A stretch of 64,000 nt of DNA from assembly GCF_016464705.1 (NCBI RefSeq), contig NZ_JAEHOB010000007.1:186001-250000 (forward strand), in the 5' to 3' direction. Of the stretch, positions 52,987 through 62,682 are shown piece after piece. Both the position numbers and the translations under genes were made by a program. The notes under the pieces were generated by a model. That model saw only the letters and a list, made by a program, of their open reading frames with translations, did not search any database and had not been told where the DNA came from. Position 1 is the first letter of the stretch, and every line of letters begins with the position of its first letter. This DNA comes from Qaidamihabitans albus. GTDB taxonomy: Bacteria; Actinomycetota; Actinomycetes; Mycobacteriales; Pseudonocardiaceae.

Positions 52987-53032
52987 CTCGTGAGTGCGCA
53001 CGCGAGTTAGAACTCGCGTGCGCACTCACGAG
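52987..53032. repeat. Family A palindrome, perfect copy
   Basis: Arms 52987-53008 and 53011-53032 (22 bases) pair exactly around AG. The middle reads GCGCA/TGCGC, while the 11522 copy has GGCTA/TAGCC; both arms change together. It lies upstream of the SurA-like gene and of the AbiEi/DUF559-like gene at 53135. Confidence 0.93.
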
Positions 53033-53134
53033 CGGCCACGGCGGGCGGTTCGGGTTGTCCACATCGATGGGGTTGTCCACAACCTGAGCAAGTGGAGATC
53101 CCCCGGCGGGCGATCATCGCGCATGGTCGAGTGC

Positions 53135-54128
53135 ATGCCCCTTCACCGAAGATGGTCCGCCGAGGCCATCCCCCCCCCCGGACCGCCTGCAGAGCTGGCG
53201 GACCCTGCTCGACGACCAGACCGGCATCGTCAGCCACGCGCAGTTGCGCATGCACGGGCACAGTGACGGCGACATCGCCGCGAACCTGGTGGCCGGCCGC
53301 TGGCATCGCGTGCTGCCCAGGGTCTACGCGACGTTCACCGGCGAACCGTCCCGCACCGCGCGGCTGCGCGCCGCGCTGTTGTACGGCGGGCCGTATGCCA
53401 CGCTGTCCCACCACACGGCCGCCGAGGAGTGGGGCATGCTGCCGGTCGCCGACCGCCCCGTCGAGATCACCGTGCCCTACTCGTGCTCGGCGGTCTCCCA
53501 GCCCCCGCTCGTGCGGGTGCACCGGTCGCGGGCGCTGCGCCACTCCGTCGCCGAGGCCACCCTGCCGCGCACGCGGCGCACCGACACGATCGTCGACCTC
53601 GCGGTCGCGCAGGAGACCGCCCGGCAGGCGCTGTACCTGGTCGTCGATCTCGTCAGCTCGGCACCGGTGTCGATGACCGACATGCTCGGCTGCGTGCAGA
53701 GCCGGCCGCCGTGGCGCTACCGCACGGCGATCAAGCGGGCGCTCGAACTGGTCGCCGGCGGGCTCATGTCGGCGCTGGAGGTCGAGTACGCCGAACGCGT
53801 CGAGCGTGAGCAAGGCATTCCCGGGGGCAGGCGTCAGGCACCGATGAGCGTGGACGGCCGCACGCTGTGGGAGGACGTCACGTACGACCCGCTCGGCGTG
53901 CCGCTCACCGTGCGGCTGGACGGCCGTGCCACCCATGCGACGGCCGGTGTCGCCTTCCGCGATCGGCGGCGCGACAACGCCGCCGAACTCGCGAGGCGGT
54001 CACGGCTCGTCTACGGCTGGCACGACGTGCACGACGGCCCGTGCGCCGTCGCGGCCGAGGTGCGCCGGGTGCTGCACCGGCACGGCTGGCAGCCGACGGT
54101 GAACCCCTGCCGCTGCTCAGGCTCGTGA
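53135..54128 (+). CDS. AbiEi/DUF559-like protein, apparent frameshift in C10 tract
   Basis: From about 53181 the frame encodes a typical protein: DRLQSWRTLLDDQTGIVSHA, RWHRVLPRVYATF, a middle with EWGMLPV, and a nuclease-like end VRLDGRATHATAGVAFRDRR with YGWHDV. The likely start, ATG at 53135 (MPLHRRWSAEAIPPP), is in another frame. Ten Cs at 53170-53179 separate them; nine would join the two. So this is a frameshifted gene, a slippery phase-variable tract, or a sequencing error. Without the fix translation could begin at TTG 53244 or ATG 53250. The stop lies inside the next palindrome. Confidence 0.7.
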
Positions 54129-54168
54129 GTGCGGAGACGAGTTAGAACTCGCGTGCGCACTCACGAGC
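54121..54168. repeat. Family A palindrome holding both convergent stop codons
   Basis: GCTCGTGAGTGCG...CGCACTCACGAGC, with mismatches in the inner left arm (GAGACG for CACGCG). TGA at 54126-54128 ends the AbiEi/DUF559-like gene, and TCA at 54161-54163 is the minus-strand stop of mfd. The repeat therefore supplies both stop codons. Confidence 0.9.
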
Positions 54169-57100
54169 CGACGGCGGCGGGCTGCTTGGTCAGCGAGGTC
54201 AGCAGCTGCGTACACCAGTCGAGCAGGGCCTCGTCCCGCAACGGCGGCGCGCCGATCCGCCCGCCCGCGGGGCCCTCCGTGGGCCTCGGCACCGAAACCG
54301 TGTCCGTCACCGCCTTGAACACCGCCTTCGGGTAGAGCCGCTTCAGGCGGACCAGCTGGGAGTCGGCCAGCGGCAGCGGCGCGAACCGGACCGTGTTGCC
54401 CTGCATCGTCACCTCGGTCACTCCCGCGGCCCGGCACGACTGCCGGAAGGACGCGACCTTCAGCAGCCTCCGCACCGGAGCCGGCGGCTGGCCGTACCGG
54501 TCGGTGAGCTCGTCGAGCACCGCGTCGAGACCGGCGTCGTCCGGGGCGGCGGCGATCTTGCGGTAGGCCTCCAGCCGCAGCCGCTCGCCGGGCACGTAGT
54601 CGTGCGGAATGTGCGCGTCGACCGGCAGGTCCACCCGCACCTCCGCGGGCGCGGGCTCCTCGGCCGGCTCGGCACCCGCGTGCCTGCGGAACGCGTCCAC
54701 CGCCTCGCCGACGAGCCGCACGTAGAGATCGAACCCGACGCCCGCGATGTGCCCGGACTGCTCCGCGCCGAGGATGTTGCCCGCGCCGCGGATCTCCAGG
54801 TCCTTCATCGCGACCGCCATCCCGGAGCCGAGCTCGGTGTTCTGCGCGATCGTGGCCAGCCGGTCGTGCGCGGTCTCGGTGAGCGGCTGCTCGCCCGGGT
54901 ACAGGAAGTACGCGTACCCGCGCTCTCGGCCGCGGCCGACCCGGCCGCGCAACTGGTGCAGCTGCGCCAGGCCGAGCATGTCGCCCCGCTCGACGATCAG
55001 CGTGTTGGCGTTGGAGATGTCCAGCCCGGTCTCCACGATCGTCGTGCACACCAGCACGTCGTACTCGCGCTCCCAGAAGCCCTGGATGACCTGTTCGAGC
55101 TTGTGCTCGTTCATCTGCCCGTGCGCGGTGACGATGCGCGCGTCGGGCACCAGCTCCCGCAGCCGCCGGGCTGACTTCTCGATCGTCGAGACGCGGTTGT
55201 GCACGTAGAAGACCTGGCCGTCGCGCAGCAGCTCGCGCCGGATCGCGGCCCCCACCTGCTTGTCGTCGTAGGCGCCGACGTAGGTGAGGATCGGGTGCCG
55301 GTCCTCGGGCGGCGTCAGGATCGTCGACATCTCCCGGATGCCCGCCATGCTCATCTCCAGCGTGCGCGGGATGGGCGTCGCCGACATCGTCAGCACGTCC
55401 ACGTGGGTGCGCAGCGCCTTGATGTGCTCCTTGTGCTCCACCCCGAAGCGCTGCTCCTCGTCGACGATGACCAGGCCGAGGTCCTTGTAGCGGATGCCGG
55501 TCTGCAGCAGGCGGTGCGTGCCGATGACGATGTCCACCTCACCGTCGGCCAGCCCGGCGATGGTCTGCTCCGCCTCGTGCGGGTCGGTGAACCTGGACAG
55601 GCCCTTGATGTTCACCGGGAACGACTGCATCCGCTCGGTGAAGGTGTTGAGGTGCTGCTGCGCCAGCAGCGTCGTGGGCACGAGCACCACGACCTGCTTG
55701 CCGTCCTGCACGGCCTTGAACGCCGCCCGCACCGAGATCTCGGTCTTGCCGTAACCGACGTCCCCGCAGATCACGCGGTCCATCGGGACGCTGCGCTCCA
55801 TATCGGCCTTGACCTCGTCGATCGCCGCGAGCTGGTCACCGGTCTCGACGAACGGGAACGCGTCCTCCAGCTCCGCCTGCCACGGCGAGTCGGCGCCGAA
55901 CGCGTGCCCCGGCGCGGCCTGCCGGGCAGCGTATAGCTGCACGAGCTCGGCGGCGATCTCCTTGACCGCCTTGCGCGCCTTCGCCTTGGTGTTCTTCCAG
56001 TCCGAGCCGCCCAGCTTGTTCAGCGTCGGCAGTTCCCCGCCAACGTAGCGGGAGACCTCGTCGAGCTGGTCGGTCGGCACGAACAGGCGGTCGCCCGGGT
56101 GGCCGCGCTTGGACGGCGCGTACTCCAGCAGCAGGTACTCCCGCGTCGCGCCGCCGACGGTGCGCTGCACCATCTCGACGAACCGGCCGATGCCGTGCTG
56201 GTCGTGCACCACGTAGTCGCCGGCCTTCAATGCGATCGGGTCCACGGAGTTGCGCCGCCGGGACGGCATCTTCGTGTTGAGGTCGCGGGTCGACCGCCCG
56301 GCGGTGGCACCCCTGCCGGTGATGTCGGACTCGCTGAGCACCACGAGCGCCGAGGACGGCGCGACGAAGCCGTCGGCGATCCCGCCGCAGGTCACGGTGA
56401 CCACTCCCGCGCGCGGCGGTTCGGGGAGGCCCTCGGCGGCGAGCGTGGCGGGCACCTCGGCGGCGGAGAGCTGCTCCACCGCGCGGGCGGCCGTGCCCGC
56501 GCCGGGCACCACCACGACGGCTGCGCCGCCGGTGGCGGTGTGGGCGCGCAGGTCCGCGCTCGCCCGCTCCAGCTCACCGCGGTAGCCGGGTGCGCTGTCG
56601 ATCTCCAGCCGGTAGACGTCGTCCTCGCTGGTCAGCTGTGAAAGCGTCCACCACGCGCGACCGGTCTGTCCCGCGTGCGCGGCCACGTCGGCGAGGCCGC
56701 GATAGGCGGAGGCGCCGAGGTCGATGGGCGCGTTGCCCCCGCCCGCGGCGGTCATCCAGGACGCCTCGAGGAACTCCTGCCCGGTGCGCACCAGGTCCGC
56801 CGCCCTGGCCCTGATCTTCTCCGGATCGGCGAGCACCACATGGGTGCCCTCCGGCATGGCGTCGGTGAGCAGCTCGAGTTCGCCTTCGCAGAGCACGGGA
56901 ATGAGCGCCTCCATGCCCTCGCACGGGATGCCGTCGGCGAGCTTGGTCAGCATCTCGGCCAGCTGCGCGTCGGCGGCGTGCGCCTCGGCGAGCTCCGTCG
57001 CCCTGGCCTTGACGTCGGCGGTGAGCAGCAGCTCCCGGCACGGCGGCGCGACGACCTCGGCGATCTCACCGGCCAGCGAGCGCTGGTCGGAGACTGCGAA

Positions 57101-57754
57101 GGCACGGATCTCGCTGACCTCGTCGCCCCAGAATTCGACACGGTGCGGATGCTCGGCGGTGGGCCCGAAGACGTCGAGGATGCCGCCGCGCACGGCGAAC
57201 TCGCCGCGCTTCTCGACCATGTCCACTCGCGTGTAGGCGAGCTCGACCAGCCTTTCCAGTACCGCTTCGAACTCGTTCTCCTCCCCGACGCGCAGCTCGA
57301 CCGGAGCCAGCTCGCCGAGCCCGGGCGCCATCGGCTGGATGAGGCTGCGCACGGTGGCGACCACCACCCGCAGCCCGCCGTGGCCGGGCTGGGCGAGCCG
57401 GTGCAGGATGTCCAGCCGCCTGCCCACCGTGTCGGCGCGCGGCGACAGCCGCTCGTGCGGCAGCGTCTCCCACGACGGGAAGTCGGCCACCACCTCGGCT
57501 CCGAGCAGGCTGCGCAGCGCGACGGTCAGCTCGTCGGCCTCCCTGCCGGTGGCGGTGACGGCCAGCACCGGCCGGTTCGCACCCTGTTCCGCGGCGAGCG
57601 CGGCGACCACGAGCTGCCTGCTCGCGGGTGCACCTTCCAGCTCGAGCAACGGCGCCCCGGCACGTTCGACGACGCCCCGCAGCGCGGGATCGGGCAGGAC
57701 CGCGGACAACAGCCCGGAGAGCAGAGCGGTGCTCGACGTGTTCGGCTCGGCCAC
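54161..57754 (-). CDS. mfd: Transcription-repair coupling factor
   Basis: The 1197-residue translocase removes stalled RNA polymerase and recruits UvrA. It has a UvrB-like N-terminal region, the RNA polymerase-interaction domain ([15 protein letters not shown]), and helicase motifs [10 protein letters not shown] (Walker A, about 661) and [10 protein letters not shown] (about 765). The translocation region ([21 protein letters not shown]) and the TRCF C-terminal domain (about 1050-1170) follow. The GTG at 57754 follows GAGGGG by eight bases; the preceding TTG is less likely. The gene is full length and its stop lies in a family A palindrome. Confidence 0.97.
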   Translation of the reverse strand: MAEPNTSSTALLSGLLSAVLPDPALRGVVERAGAPLLELEGAPASRQLVVAALAAEQGANRPVLAVTATGREADELTVALRSLLGAEVVADFPSWETLPHERLSPRADTVGRRLDILHRLAQPGHGGLRVVVATVRSLIQPMAPGLGELAPVELRVGEENEFEAVLERLVELAYTRVDMVEKRGEFAVRGGILDVFGPTAEHPHRVEFWGDEVSEIRAFAVSDQRSLAGEIAEVVAPPCRELLLTADVKARATELAEAHAADAQLAEMLTKLADGIPCEGMEALIPVLCEGELELLTDAMPEGTHVVLADPEKIRARAADLVRTGQEFLEASWMTAAGGGNAPIDLGASAYRGLADVAAHAGQTGRAWWTLSQLTSEDDVYRLEIDSAPGYRGELERASADLRAHTATGGAAVVVVPGAGTAARAVEQLSAAEVPATLAAEGLPEPPRAGVVTVTCGGIADGFVAPSSALVVLSESDITGRGATAGRSTRDLNTKMPSRRRNSVDPIALKAGDYVVHDQHGIGRFVEMVQRTVGGATREYLLLEYAPSKRGHPGDRLFVPTDQLDEVSRYVGGELPTLNKLGGSDWKNTKAKARKAVKEIAAELVQLYAARQAAPGHAFGADSPWQAELEDAFPFVETGDQLAAIDEVKADMERSVPMDRVICGDVGYGKTEISVRAAFKAVQDGKQVVVLVPTTLLAQQHLNTFTERMQSFPVNIKGLSRFTDPHEAEQTIAGLADGEVDIVIGTHRLLQTGIRYKDLGLVIVDEEQRFGVEHKEHIKALRTHVDVLTMSATPIPRTLEMSMAGIREMSTILTPPEDRHPILTYVGAYDDKQVGAAIRRELLRDGQVFYVHNRVSTIEKSARRLRELVPDARIVTAHGQMNEHKLEQVIQGFWEREYDVLVCTTIVETGLDISNANTLIVERGDMLGLAQLHQLRGRVGRGRERGYAYFLYPGEQPLTETAHDRLATIAQNTELGSGMAVAMKDLEIRGAGNILGAEQSGHIAGVGFDLYVRLVGEAVDAFRRHAGAEPAEEPAPAEVRVDLPVDAHIPHDYVPGERLRLEAYRKIAAAPDDAGLDAVLDELTDRYGQPPAPVRRLLKVASFRQSCRAAGVTEVTMQGNTVRFAPLPLADSQLVRLKRLYPKAVFKAVTDTVSVPRPTEGPAGGRIGAPPLRDEALLDWCTQLLTSLTKQPAAVGS

Positions 57755-57890
57755 CAAAGATTCCCCTCACATGAGGACACACCCCTGCCCAGGAGGAGAC
57801 GCGGCAGGGGCTCTCGGATTCCAGGGTACGGCGACCGTACGACACGCCGCACACGGCGGCGTTACCGCGGTCCAGGGCACACTGGGGCGC

Positions 57891-59102
57891 ATGCGTGCAC
57901 GAAAGATCGGAATCGCCGGGTTCGCCCTGCTCGCGATACTCGCCGCGGCCTGCTCACCGGACACCGAGGACCAGCCCGCCGAGGCGGTCCCCACCTCGGC
58001 GCCGACCGGGGAGCCAGGGACCGATCTGCAGATCCAGGAGGTCGCCTCCGGGCTCGAGCACGGCTGGGACGTGGGCTTCCTGCCGGACGGGCAGATCCTG
58101 CTCACCCAGCGCCCTGCCCGGCTCACGCTCGTCTCCGGAACCGGTCCGGACGCCACGGTGACCGACGTGGCGGCCGATCTGGACGACGTGTACGTCCAGG
58201 GCGAGGGTGGGCTGATGGGCATGGTCGTGCACCCCGACTTCGCCGAGTCCCGCGAGTTCACGATGTGCCAGACATACCAGGAGAACGGCGAGGCCGTGGA
58301 CATTCGCCTGGTCACCTGGACGCTGTCGCCGGACGGGCGCAGCGCCACCCGGCAGCGGGACCTGCTCACCGGACTGCCGATCAACTCCAGCGGCAGGCAT
58401 TCCGGCTGCCGGCCCACGATCGGCCCCGACGGCGCGCTGTACGTCGGCACCGGCGACACCGCCGAGGACCCCACGATCCCGCAGGACCGCACCAGCCTCG
58501 GCGGCAAGGTGCTGCGGATCGACCTGGACACCGGCGAGGCTCTGCCGGACAACCCGTTCGCCTCGTCGGCGAACGAGAACGAGCAGCGCGTCTACACCTA
58601 CGGGCACCGCAACGTGCAGGGCGTCGCGTTGCGTCCCGGCACGGACCAGGTGTTCACCTCGGAACACGGGCCGACGGGCCTGGACGAGGTGAACCGCCTG
58701 CGCGCCGGTGGGAACTACGGCTGGGACCCGTCCCAGGGCGGCACCGTGGACCACTACGACGAGGACGTCCCGATGACCGATCTGGAACGGTTCCCGGACG
58801 CCGTGCCTCCACTGTGGACGACCGGCGAGCAGACCGAGGCGCCGAGCGGCGCTGCGTTCGTCGACGGTGAGCAGTGGGGCGAGCTCGACGGGACGCTCGC
58901 GGTGTGCGCGCTGCGCGGGCAGAAGCTGCTGCTGTTCGGCATCGACGAGGCGGGCGAGCAGGTGACGGAGGTCGTCGTGCCCCCCGCGTTCAACGACGAC
59001 TTCGGCAGGCTGCGCGCGGTCCGCTCCGGGCCGGACGGTGCGCTCTACGTCACCACCTCCGGTGGCGACGACGACCAGCTCCTGCGCGTCACGCCGGGCT
59101 GA
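57891..59102 (+). CDS. PQQ-dependent sugar dehydrogenase-like lipoprotein
   Basis: The 403-residue protein has a lipoprotein signal (LLAILAAACSPD, Cys about 21) and a beta-propeller of the GSDH/soluble glucose dehydrogenase family (GLEHGWDVGFLPDGQILLTQ, LMGMVVHPDF, HSGCRPTIGPDGALYVGTGD, GGKVLRIDLDTG, HGPTGLDEVNRLRAGGNYGW). It would oxidise sugars outside the membrane; whether PQQ is available in this organism is not shown. It is divergent from mfd and is followed by a family A palindrome. Confidence 0.9.
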   Translation: MRARKIGIAGFALLAILAAACSPDTEDQPAEAVPTSAPTGEPGTDLQIQEVASGLEHGWDVGFLPDGQILLTQRPARLTLVSGTGPDATVTDVAADLDDVYVQGEGGLMGMVVHPDFAESREFTMCQTYQENGEAVDIRLVTWTLSPDGRSATRQRDLLTGLPINSSGRHSGCRPTIGPDGALYVGTGDTAEDPTIPQDRTSLGGKVLRIDLDTGEALPDNPFASSANENEQRVYTYGHRNVQGVALRPGTDQVFTSEHGPTGLDEVNRLRAGGNYGWDPSQGGTVDHYDEDVPMTDLERFPDAVPPLWTTGEQTEAPSGAAFVDGEQWGELDGTLAVCALRGQKLLLFGIDEAGEQVTEVVVPPAFNDDFGRLRAVRSGPDGALYVTTSGGDDDQLLRVTPG

Positions 59103-59132
59103 CCACCGGGAACGCGCGGCCGGCGAGGTGGC

Positions 59133-59180
59133 GGTCGTGAGTGCCTACGCGAGTTAGAACTCGTCTGCGCACTCACGACC
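59133..59180. repeat. Family A palindrome, imperfect copy
   Basis: Outer arms GGTCGTGAGTG and CACTCACGACC pair exactly and the centre CGAGTTAGAACTCG is intact; the middle (CCTACG against TCTGCG) no longer matches. It lies 30 bases after the sugar dehydrogenase stop. Confidence 0.87.
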
Positions 59181-59294
59181 GGTCCCTCGCGTTTGGTTCG
59201 GTAGACGTCATGGGTCCGTAATGTGCCTGGCCGTCTTCTTCCCGGCCGCGATGGCGCAGGATGTCCGGCAGAGGCAAATCAACGGAGGTCGACC

Positions 59295-59909
59295 ATGTTC
59301 GTTCGCGCCAGGCCGTTCGGCGCACTACTGGTCTCGATCGCCGCCGCGGCGCTGGTCGCCGGCTGCGGCTCGGAGGGCTCGGAGCAGGAACCGCGCGGCG
59401 ACGCGACACCGGCCGCCCAGTCGCCGTCCGCGTCGTCCACGTCGTCCACGTCCTCCGGCAGCCCCGTGGCCGGCGGAGAACCCGCGGCCGAGCCGGATCC
59501 GCCCGCGGAGCTGAACTTCACCGCGCGGACACTGGAGGGCGAGGAGTTCTCCGGCGCCAGTCTGGCCGGGAAGGCCGCCGTGCTGTGGTTCTGGGCGCCG
59601 TGGTGCCCGAACTGCCGCGCCGAGGCGCCGACGCTGGCGGACACGGCGGCGGCGAACGAGGGCGACGTGGCCTTCGTCGGGGTCGCCTCCCAGTCCGACA
59701 CCGGTGCCATGCGGGACTTCGTGCGGGACTACGGCGTGGACGGCTTCCGCCACCTCGACGACAGCGGCGGCGAGATCTGGCAGCGGTTCGGTGTCACCTA
59801 CCAGCCCGCGTACGCGTTCGTGAGCCCGGACGGCACCGTGGAGGTCGTCAAGCAGCAGCTCTCCGAAACCGAGCTCGCCGAGCGCGTCGGCAATCTGGCA
59901 GCCGGCTGA
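59295..59909 (+). CDS. TlpA/ResA-like thioredoxin lipoprotein
   Basis: The 204-residue protein has a lipobox (LVAGCGSEG), a Ser/Thr-rich linker and a thioredoxin-like domain with WAPWCPNCRAEAP (CPNC active site), SGGEIWQRFGVTYQPAYAFV including the cis-Pro, and the usual fold. It would reduce or exchange disulfides outside the membrane, with electrons from the adjacent CcdA. The GGAGGTC ribosome binding site is strong. It is followed after two bases by ccdA. Confidence 0.93.
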   Translation: MFVRARPFGALLVSIAAAALVAGCGSEGSEQEPRGDATPAAQSPSASSTSSTSSGSPVAGGEPAAEPDPPAELNFTARTLEGEEFSGASLAGKAAVLWFWAPWCPNCRAEAPTLADTAAANEGDVAFVGVASQSDTGAMRDFVRDYGVDGFRHLDDSGGEIWQRFGVTYQPAYAFVSPDGTVEVVKQQLSETELAERVGNLAAG

Positions 59910-59911
59910 AC

Positions 59912-60772
59912 GTGGACCTCGACACCCTCGGTTTCGCACTCGCCGCCGGGATGGTGGCCACCGTGAACCCGTGCGGCTTCGCGATGCTGCCCGCCTACCT
60001 GGCACTGGTCGTGGCCGGCGAGGGCGCGCACCAGCACGGCAGGCTCGCCGCGACGGGCCGGGCACTCGTGGCGACCGCGGCGATGGCCGTCGGCTTCGTC
60101 ACGGTGTTCGGCGCGTTCGGGCTCGTGATCGCGCCGCTCGCGTCGTCGGTGCAGGAGTACCTGCCGGTGGTGACCGTCGTGACCGGTGCCGTGATGGTCG
60201 CGCTCGGCGGGTGGCTGCTGGCGGGCAGGGAGCTCACACTCCTGCTTCCCAAGCCCGCGAGGGGCGCGCCGAACGCGCGGATCGGCTCCATGCTCGGTTA
60301 CGGCTTCGCCTACGCCGTCGCCTCCCTCTCCTGCACCATCGCACCGTTCCTCGCGGTGACGGCGACGACGTTCAGCAGCGGCTCGATCGTCGAGGGCGTG
60401 GGCGCCTACCTCGCCTACGGCCTCGGCATGACACTCGTCGTCGGGGTGCTGGCGGTCGCGGTGGCCTTGGCCAGCTCGGCGGTCACCGGCGGCATGCGGC
60501 GCATCCTGCCGCACGTGAACCGCATCGGTGGCGGCCTGCTCGTACTGGCCGGCCTCTACATCGGCTACTACGGCAGCTACGAGCTGCGACTCTTCCACGC
60601 CGGCGGCTCGGCGGCCGATCCGATCGTGGACGCCGCCGGCTCCGTGCAGGCGCTGCTCGCCGAGTGGGTCGACCGGATCGGCCCGGTACCGCTGCTCGGG
60701 ATCCTCGCCGTGCTGGTTGCGCTGGCCGCAACGCTCACCCTCACGCGTACCCGTACTCGCCGGCCACGCTGA
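59912..60772 (+). CDS. CcdA-type membrane thiol-redox protein
   Basis: The 286-residue protein has six or more membrane helices and the conserved cysteine pair in ATVNPCGFAMLPAYLA (helix 1) and SLSCTIAPFLAVT (helix 4). CcdA/DsbD family proteins pass electrons from cytoplasmic thioredoxin to extracytoplasmic thiol proteins such as the upstream TlpA-like lipoprotein. The GTG start lies two bases after that gene's stop, implying coupling. Confidence 0.92.
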   Translation: MDLDTLGFALAAGMVATVNPCGFAMLPAYLALVVAGEGAHQHGRLAATGRALVATAAMAVGFVTVFGAFGLVIAPLASSVQEYLPVVTVVTGAVMVALGGWLLAGRELTLLLPKPARGAPNARIGSMLGYGFAYAVASLSCTIAPFLAVTATTFSSGSIVEGVGAYLAYGLGMTLVVGVLAVAVALASSAVTGGMRRILPHVNRIGGGLLVLAGLYIGYYGSYELRLFHAGGSAADPIVDAAGSVQALLAEWVDRIGPVPLLGILAVLVALAATLTLTRTRTRRPR

Positions 60773-60779
60773 GCGGGAG

Positions 60780-61445
60780 CTACTGCAGCCGCAGCTTGGG
60801 CTTGTGTTCCAGGTGGGACAGGCCGTTCCAGGCCAGGTTCACCAGGTGGGCCGCGACCTCGTCGCGCTTGGGCTTGCGCGCGTCCAGCCACCACTGCCCG
60901 GTCAGCGCGACCATGCCGACGAGCGCCTGCGCGTAGAGCGCGGCGAGCTTCTCGTCGTAGCCGCGCGCGGAGAACTGCTGGCCGAGGATGTGCTCGACCT
61001 GGCTGGCGATGTCGTTGAGCACCGTGGAGAACGTGCCGGTGGAGCTGGCGACCGGCGAGTCCCTGACCAGGATCCGGAACCCGTCGTGGGACTCCTCCAC
61101 GTACCCGAGCAGCGCACCCGCCGCCTGTTCCAGCATCGCGCGCGGGTGCCCGCCGTGCAGCGTGGAGATCATGCGATCGAGAAGCAGCTGGGTCTCCCGG
61201 TCGACGACGACCGCGTAGATCCCTTCCTTGCCACCGAAATGTTCGTACACGACCGGTTTCGACACGTTCGCCCGATGCGCGATCTCCTCGATCGAAGCGC
61301 CGTCGAAACCCTTTTCGGCGAAGAGTTCGCGCGCCACGTTCAGCAGTTGCTGCCTGCGCTCGGTACCGGTCATGCGGACCCGGGCCACCGGGGCGCCAGG
61401 TCGCACCCCGGTGGCCGGATCACGTTTCGCCCGCCTTCTCGCCAC
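60780..61445 (-). CDS. TetR family transcriptional regulator
   Basis: The 221-residue protein has an Arg-rich N-terminus of about 24 residues, then a TetR helix-turn-helix (ERRQQLLNVARELFAEKGFD, IEEIAHRANVSKPVVYEHFG) and a ligand-binding C-terminal domain. It lies 22 bases after the desaturase gene on the same strand, so it may be cotranscribed and bind the palindromes in front of that gene. The GTG at 61445 is uncertain; ATG at 61373 is the alternative. Confidence 0.92.
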   Translation of the reverse strand: MARRRAKRDPATGVRPGAPVARVRMTGTERRQQLLNVARELFAEKGFDGASIEEIAHRANVSKPVVYEHFGGKEGIYAVVVDRETQLLLDRMISTLHGGHPRAMLEQAAGALLGYVEESHDGFRILVRDSPVASSTGTFSTVLNDIASQVEHILGQQFSARGYDEKLAALYAQALVGMVALTGQWWLDARKPKRDEVAAHLVNLAWNGLSHLEHKPKLRLQ

Positions 61446-61467
61446 TCCGGCAGACTACCGGCCGGGT

Positions 61468-62430
61468 CTAGCGGGATTCGGCCGCCAACCTGGACAGACG
61501 TCCCGGCGTCGGCCACCGGACGTTGTAGGCCCAGCCGAGCTTCTCGAACATCCAGATCAGCCGTGCGGAGATGTCGATCTGGCCGCGTCCGACGCCGTGC
61601 CGTGCGGACGTGGGGTCGGCGTGGTGCAGGTTGTGCCACGACTCGCCGAAGGAGAAGATGGCCAGCGGCCAGAAGTTGGCGGAGCGGTCGCGGGCGGTGA
61701 ACGGGCGCTCGCCGATCATGTGGCAGATCGAGTTCACCGACCACGTCACGTGGTGCAGGAAGCAGACCCGCACGAGCCCGGCCCAGAAGAATCCGGTCAC
61801 CGCACCCCACAGCGACCAGGTGACCAGGCCGCCGATCAGCGCCGGGGCGAGCAGCGTCAGCGCCGTCCACAGCGGGAAGAGCCGGTCGACCTTCCTGAGC
61901 GCGGGGTCCTTGAGCAGGTCGGGCGCGAACCGCTCGACGTTGCTCTGGTCGCGCTCGAAGAGCCACCCCATGTGCGCGTGCCAGAAGCCCTTCGCCAGCG
62001 CGGCCGGCGAGGTCCCGAACAGCCACGGGGAGTGCGGGTCGCCCTCGCGGTCGGAGAACGCGTGGTGCCTCCGGTGATCGGCCACCCACGTGATGAGCGG
62101 TCCCTGCACGGCCATGCTGCCCGCGATCGCCATCGTCACGCGCAGCCACCGCTTCGCCTTGAACGAGCCGTGGGTGAAGTGACGATGGAACGCCACGGTG
62201 ATGCCGAGGCCGCTGATGACGTAGAACACCGCGAAAAGCGCGACGTCCACCCAGGTCAGGCCCCAGCCCCAGGCGAAGGGAACGGCCGCGACCAGCGCGG
62301 CCAGCGGAGCGAGGACGCCGAAGTACACGGAGAGTTGCACACCGAGGGAGCGTTTCCCGTCCAGGATCGGTTTAGGGCCTTTGGCGGCGGGCGCCGCGGA
62401 ACCTTCGAGGGTCGCCGTCATGCACTTCAC
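61468..62430 (-). CDS. Acyl-CoA / fatty acid desaturase
   Basis: The 320-residue membrane di-iron desaturase has the three histidine boxes HRHFTH (about 81-86), HRRHH (about 118-122) and HNLHH (about 263-267), with four membrane helices between. It introduces a double bond into acyl chains (DesA3-type, delta-9, is likely). The GTG at 62430 has GAGG six bases upstream; ATG at 62421 (MTATLEG) is the alternative. Two palindromes precede it and a TetR gene follows, suggesting lipid-responsive control. Confidence 0.93.
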   Translation of the reverse strand: MKCMTATLEGSAAPAAKGPKPILDGKRSLGVQLSVYFGVLAPLAALVAAVPFAWGWGLTWVDVALFAVFYVISGLGITVAFHRHFTHGSFKAKRWLRVTMAIAGSMAVQGPLITWVADHRRHHAFSDREGDPHSPWLFGTSPAALAKGFWHAHMGWLFERDQSNVERFAPDLLKDPALRKVDRLFPLWTALTLLAPALIGGLVTWSLWGAVTGFFWAGLVRVCFLHHVTWSVNSICHMIGERPFTARDRSANFWPLAIFSFGESWHNLHHADPTSARHGVGRGQIDISARLIWMFEKLGWAYNVRWPTPGRLSRLAAESR

Positions 62431-62449
62431 TTCTTTCCTCGAACAGACC

Positions 62450-62485
62450 TAAGGGTCACCTTACCTACGTTTCCGTAAGTTACGG
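62450..62485. promoter_or_regulatory. Double palindrome upstream of the desaturase gene
   Basis: TAAGG-GTCA-CCTTA at 62450-62463 and CCGTAA-G-TTACGG at 62473-62485 are both exact palindromes, 20-55 bases upstream of the start. On the minus strand TAAGGT could be a -10 element. They look like paired operator sites for a TetR-family repressor, plausibly the adjacent gene product. Confidence 0.6.
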
Positions 62486-62580
62486 TACAGGAGGTCGCAC
62501 CCCCTGGGGAGACCCGACGGCGCGGGGTCAACCCCACAGCGAGTACCCAATCTCCAAGTGGCTATCCTGACCAGGCGCGA

Positions 62581-62652
62581 TCCGCCGTAGTGTAATTGGC
62601 AGCACTTCAGATTTTGGTTCTGACAGTTCAGGTTCGAATCCTGGCGGCGGAG
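62581..62652 (+). tRNA. tRNA-Gln(TTG)
   Basis: The cloverleaf has acceptor TCCGCCG/CGGCGGA, anticodon stem TCAGA/TCTGA with loop TTTTGGT (anticodon TTG), T arm CAGG-TTCGAAT-CCTG and discriminator G, followed by CA. Confidence 0.95.
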
Positions 62653-62682
62653 CACGGCAGCTCCGACAAGCCGGTAGGGGGT

